From assembly GCA_033557465.1 (NCBI GenBank), contig CM066033.1, positions 907,954,808-908,018,807 of the forward strand: DNA of 64,000 nucleotides, read 5' to 3'. How positions within the stretch are numbered: the stretch's first letter is position 1; every line of letters starts with the position of its first letter. This DNA comes from Ichthyophis bannanicus. Taxonomy: Eukaryota; Chordata; Amphibia; Gymnophiona; Ichthyophiidae. Shown here one piece after another: positions 63,656 to 64,000 of the stretch. Position numbers and translations under genes: made by a program. The notes under the pieces were generated by a model that was given only the letters and a program-made list of their open reading frames with translations, searched no databases and was not told the DNA's origin.

Positions 63656-64000
63656 TACATATTGAAAACTATAAAAAGATTTTTTTTTATATGAATTATG
63701 ATTAAATAAGTAGATAAATTGCCTTAATGAGGAAATGAAGTGAGCCAATGATTGATAAGGAGGCAATAACACACTAAGAAGTTGTTATCTTCAGTGAGCT
63801 AAATGTTCAATTCTGATAGTTCCTTTTGCCTCTTTACATATTTTTGTTTACTGGGCTAGTGTTGTCCTACCATTGTTAGTGGTGAAAGTTAGTAGGGCAT
63901 TGTTGAATTTATCCCTTCAACTAATAGGTGTGCCTGTGCAATGGCATCCTGTTGCTGGAGACACAGACTGGCCTGGTGCACCTTGGCCCTGACATTCTTC
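63656..64000. other. Unassigned sequence
   Basis: I see nothing recognisable. Confidence 0.3.

Noticed and set aside
1..64000. CRISPR arrays, bacterial operons or integrated phage
   Set aside because: Tandem direct repeats with regular spacers, ribosome-binding sites and bacterial gene packing are all absent; the window is plainly vertebrate repeat DNA.

Overview
The window looks like repeat-dense intergenic or intronic DNA from a vertebrate with a large genome. DIRS and Ngaro-type tyrosine-recombinase retrotransposons, Penelope-like elements, L2, CR1, RTE and L1/Tx1-type LINEs, hAT and mariner transposons and tRNA- and 5S-derived SINEs occur together. That mix points to an amphibian, and I would guess a caecilian. 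This is inference; a lungfish or other large-genome vertebrate is not excluded. I found no convincing host protein-coding exon. Almost every long reading frame belongs to a mobile element.

Layout. 1-4.8 kb: a decayed RTE LINE split by a SINE tail, a Penelope remnant with a hammerhead-like motif, a LINE 3' end and a scrap resembling an R2/R4-type endonuclease. 4.8-9.1 kb: a minus-strand Ty3/gypsy-like LTR element with a 4-bp target duplication. It keeps gag-protease, has lost pol, and carries a long ORF in the U3 part of its LTR; a SINE interrupts its 3' LTR. 9-16.8 kb: MITE-like repeats, a long foldback, an internally deleted mariner between two Penelope/hammerhead remnants, and a CR1 LINE. 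16.8-18.8 kb: an old DIRS element split by a second kind of SINE. 19-33 kb: dispersed repeats, a tandem array, an L2 LINE and a hAT-like MITE. 32-35.3 kb: an L2 LINE carrying a SINE and a Penelope element with about 300-bp inverted terminal repeats and a GIY-YIG ORF. 36-41 kb: a minisatellite, L2 elements on both strands, a foldback, and a CR1-like LINE holding a 5S rRNA-derived SINE. 45.2-48.5 kb: a DIRS element with recognisable terminal and internal complementary repeats. 49.3-50.9 kb: an L1-type element with ORF1 and apparently no ORF2. 52.1-56.9 kb: a hAT transposon with a perfect 8-bp target duplication, interrupted by an L2. 57.3-63.7 kb: an old Ngaro/DIRS-like element (RT, recombinase, SGNH hydrolase traces) interrupted by an L2 and a CR1.

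Nesting gives relative ages: RTE, DIRS, Ngaro and hAT copies are the hosts; L2, CR1, SINE and Penelope copies are the later guests. All homology calls are from memory of family motifs, without database searches. Boundaries marked by target duplications are firm; others are good to tens of bases.
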